DNA from: Comamonadaceae bacterium | GTDB lineage: Bacteria > Pseudomonadota > Gammaproteobacteria > Burkholderiales > Burkholderiaceae_C | Assembly (NCBI GenBank): GCA_947374705.1 | Contig: CANCDA010000006.1 | Location: 1 to 31,113 of the forward strand | DNA length: 31,113 nt | Reading direction: 5' to 3' | Shown here: in pieces, positions 28,830 through 31,113 of the stretch | How the letters are laid out: the number at the start of each line of letters is the position of its first letter | Numbering within the stretch: the first letter of the stretch is position 1 | The notes under the pieces: generated by a model | Told to the model about the DNA's origin: nothing | Database searches by the model: none | Seen by the model: the letters and a program-made list of their open reading frames with translations, nothing else | Made by a program: the position numbers and the translations under genes

Positions 28830-31113
28830 ACCACATTTTTAATACCTTGTGGAACGACCTCACCCAGTCTTTTGTCGCCGTCGGTGAAAACACCAGCCGC
28901 AAAGGCAAACGCTCAGGTGGAGGCAGTAGCGGTAGTAGCGCCAATAGCGCCAGCGCAAACAGCACATTAGCCGCACCGGCGCGCAGGGGGGCCAGCCGCG
29001 TGCACATGCTGGCGCTGGAGCAGCGCGTCATGTTTGACGGCGCGGCCCTGGCCAGCGTGGCTGCCGCAAGCCCTGCCGCAGATCCACTGCATGCCGATGC
29101 GAATGTGTTGATAGCGCCTAAAGATATAGCCGTCGCGCCGCTTGATACGGTGGTGCGACCTGCGGACGTGCCCGTGGCCCAAGCGCCGGTGCTGCAAACC
29201 CAAACCGGTACAGGGCAACTTGCAGCAGGGCCAGCCCTGCCCAGCTACGACTTGAACGCGATTCAACTACAAACAGCAGCCACGGCCCAACCCAGCCTGC
29301 CAGATGCCAGCACCCGGCTGGCCAGCAGCACGAACCGGGTCGAAATTGTTTTCATTGAAAGCGATGTGCCCGATATCGCCACCCTGCGCAGCGGCATTGG
29401 TGCAGGTAAAGAAATTTATGTCATTGACGCCAACCAAGACGGTTTGGCGCAAATGGAGCTCATCTTGGCGGGCCGCCATGACATCGATGCCCTGCATGTC
29501 ATATCCCACGGCAGCCAAGCAGCACTGAACTTGGGCAGTTTGGTGTTGAACAATGCCAACCTGGCCAGCCACCAAGATGCCTTGCAACGCATTGGTCAAA
29601 GCCTGAGCCAAGATGCCGACATCTTGCTGTATGGCTGCGACATTGGCGCTGACAGCACCACCGGCGGCCTCAATCGGGCAGCGGGTAGCGGCCTGCAGTT
29701 TGTCAACACCCTGGCGGTGATGACCGGGGCCGACATCGCCGCGTCCAACAACAACACCGGCGCTGCCGCGCTGGGCGGCGACTGGGAGTTGGAAATCCAC
29801 CAGGGCAGCATTGAAACCCAAGTGGCTTTTGACGCAATCACCTCCAAACCCTATACCAACCTTTTGAGCATTCCCAGCGCAACGGTGACCTTTGGTACGA
29901 ACGCAAACTTCACGTCCACGGGCGGCACTACAAACGCCAGCCAAGACGTTACGTACAAGGTCAGCGGCAACCCGAGCTATGTTTTGAAGATCGATGGCAC
30001 CAACACAGGTGCATACGCAGATCCGGGCGGCTATGTGGCCATTGACTTCAACGCCAGCAATTTGGAAACGTTGGTCACCTTCTCGTTCCAAGGGGGCCAA
30101 GTGTTTTCGCCCACTGCTCTGAAGGTTCAATCGAACTTCACACAGACTCTGGCATTTAAAGGCTACGACGCAGGTGGCGCGCAAGTTGGTTCGACACAAA
30201 GCAGTTCATTCACCGGTAACCAGACCAATACGATCAGTTTTACGGGTCTGACGGCTATATCGACCTTAAAGATGACGTCTAGCGGTGGCACCCCTGCTGG
30301 CAAAGTTCTCTATTTGGTTGTGGACGATCTGGTTTTGGCCAATGTTCAGCCTGCTTCACCCACAGTGACCAGCGCCACCTACGACGCCAGCTCAGGCGTG
30401 CTGCTGGTCACTGGCACAGGCATGACGACGGGTGACACTATCGATGTCACCAAATTGGACCTGGCCGGCCAAGGCGGCAGCTACACATTGACCACGGCCA
30501 ACGTGACGGCCAGCAGCGCCACTGCGTTTTCAGTGACTTTAAACGCGGCTGATAAAACCAACGTCAACGGCGTTCTGAACAAGAACGGTACCTCATCAGT
30601 AGGGCTCACCACCTTCAACCTCGCTGCCGCCACCAACTGGGATTCAACCCAATCGGCTACTGCCGACCTGACGCTCAACGCCGTGACGGTGAGCAATGTC
30701 ACCACGCCCACCATCACCAGCGCCACGTATGACGGCACGAACCACATGTTTACCGTCACCGGCACGAACCTGGTCAGTACCATAGGCGTGACGAATGACA
30801 TCACCATCAGTAAATTAACGGTCACAGGCGAAGGCGGCGTCACCCGCACGCTTGCGACCACCGGTAACGTCGAGATCATCAGTAACACCAGCTTTAGCTT
30901 CACCCTGGCTGGGGCAGACATAGCAGCAGTTGCGCAGTTGTTTAACAAAAACGGCGCTAGTTCTACCAGCGGCACCTTCTATAACCTGGCTGCGGCTGAC
31001 GACTGGAACAGCGTCATCACCGGCGGCAACATCGCCGACCTGTTGGGCAATGCCGTGACGGTAAGCAACGTGGCTGTGCCCACCATCACCAGCGCCACCT
31101 ATGACGTCAACAC
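28826..31113 (+). CDS. giant DUF4347 repeat adhesin, N-terminal 762 residues (3' end beyond window)
   Basis: The frame is open from ATG 28826 to the end of the window. Residues 1-28 resemble an ESPR-type extended signal region (MNHIFNTLWNDLTQSF, VAVGENTSRKGK). A Gly/Ser linker and a LALEQRVMFDGA motif (63-73), like the LEPR-XLL element of large adhesins, come next. A DUF4347 domain spans about 172-335 with VISHGS (H228) and LLYGCDIG (C271), which fits a caspase-like His-Cys pair. From about residue 512 come imperfect ~116-124-residue beta repeats, each opening with PTxTSATYD. This type of protein is exported and surface-bound, usually by a type I or type V route. The secretion signal would be beyond the window. 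Confidence 0.85.
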   Translation, partial: MNHIFNTLWNDLTQSFVAVGENTSRKGKRSGGGSSGSSANSASANSTLAAPARRGASRVHMLALEQRVMFDGAALASVAAASPAADPLHADANVLIAPKDIAVAPLDTVVRPADVPVAQAPVLQTQTGTGQLAAGPALPSYDLNAIQLQTAATAQPSLPDASTRLASSTNRVEIVFIESDVPDIATLRSGIGAGKEIYVIDANQDGLAQMELILAGRHDIDALHVISHGSQAALNLGSLVLNNANLASHQDALQRIGQSLSQDADILLYGCDIGADSTTGGLNRAAGSGLQFVNTLAVMTGADIAASNNNTGAAALGGDWELEIHQGSIETQVAFDAITSKPYTNLLSIPSATVTFGTNANFTSTGGTTNASQDVTYKVSGNPSYVLKIDGTNTGAYADPGGYVAIDFNASNLETLVTFSFQGGQVFSPTALKVQSNFTQTLAFKGYDAGGAQVGSTQSSSFTGNQTNTISFTGLTAISTLKMTSSGGTPAGKVLYLVVDDLVLANVQPASPTVTSATYDASSGVLLVTGTGMTTGDTIDVTKLDLAGQGGSYTLTTANVTASSATAFSVTLNAADKTNVNGVLNKNGTSSVGLTTFNLAAATNWDSTQSATADLTLNAVTVSNVTTPTITSATYDGTNHMFTVTGTNLVSTIGVTNDITISKLTVTGEGGVTRTLATTGNVEIISNTSFSFTLAGADIAAVAQLFNKNGASSTSGTFYNLAAADDWNSVITGGNIADLLGNAVTVSNVAVPTITSATYDVN
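30359..31113 (+). repeat. imperfect beta-strand repeats in the adhesin
   Basis: Unit 1 starts at 30359, unit 2 at 30707 and unit 3 at 31079 (cut by the window end), giving lengths of 348 and 372 bp. Each begins with PTxTSATYD and contains LFNKNG/VLNKNG, TFxNLAAAxxW and AVTVSNV blocks. The copies are diverged in DNA, so they are old repeats rather than a recent tandem amplification. Confidence 0.85.

Noticed and set aside
29267..30199. Open frame antisense to the adhesin
   Set aside because: The plus strand is a continuous adhesin frame with DUF4347; the reverse frame has no family features.

Overview
The window looks like chromosomal DNA of a GC-rich beta-proteobacterium, most likely Burkholderiales and perhaps Comamonadaceae. 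The evidence is the codon use and the housekeeping genes on the left: a COG3146-type acyltransferase, a wing-domain Orn/Lys/Arg decarboxylase, and an NfeD/SPFH pair. This placement is inference from family resemblance. I see no rRNA, tRNA, CRISPR array or insertion sequence. No stretch longer than about 300 bases lacks a gene.

Layout. (A) 1-7.3 kb, ordinary genes: the end of a GNAT/FemAB-like gene (+), a PLP decarboxylase (-), an nfeD-SPFH pair (+), then a MetE-C-like methyltransferase and an Ldh2-type dehydrogenase (+). (B) 7.4-7.7 kb: a solitary HigA/HI1420-type antitoxin gene (-) with no recognisable toxin beside it. (C) 7.9-24.2 kb: about 16.3 kb of tightly packed minus-strand genes that read as one operon. 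In transcription order they are a secreted CxxCH protein, a ThDP 2-oxoacid decarboxylase, a flavin amine oxidase, a small 154-residue protein, a DyP-type peroxidase, a repeat plus PI-PLC-X protein, a ferritin-like VioB/RebD-type protein, a Cys-rich protein with CX5C repeats, a DUF692 (MNIO) enzyme, a DUF2063 partner, a LodA/GoxA-type CTQ oxidase, and its LodB-type flavoprotein. (D) 24.4-25.1 kb: a phage tail-collar (MdpB-like) protein (+), divergent from the operon. (E) 25.1-31.1 kb: two divergent sets. One is GNAT, Asp/Asn beta-hydroxylase-like and sulfotransferase (-). The other is DUF6916, sulfotransferase and the N-terminal part of a giant DUF4347 repeat adhesin (+) that runs off the window.

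Region C is the best candidate for an undescribed system. It puts two unusual protein-maturation modules in one transcript: MNIO/DUF2063 acting on a Cys-rich substrate, and LodB acting on the CTQ of LodA. Around them are enzymes that suggest amino-acid oxidation (flavin oxidase), 2-oxoacid decarboxylation (ThDP enzyme), imine/indole-type coupling (ferritin-like protein) and peroxide use (DyP). Both oxidase types are expected to make H2O2. No signal peptide is evident except on the first gene product, so most of the chemistry should be cytoplasmic. The product is unknown: a natural product, a modified peptide/protein, or a peroxide-producing defence are all possible.

The 214-bp divergent region at the head of region C has a good sigma70-like promoter for the tail-collar gene and a weaker one facing the operon. 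Both overlap a phased set of GTCAAC half-sites, which suggests shared control.
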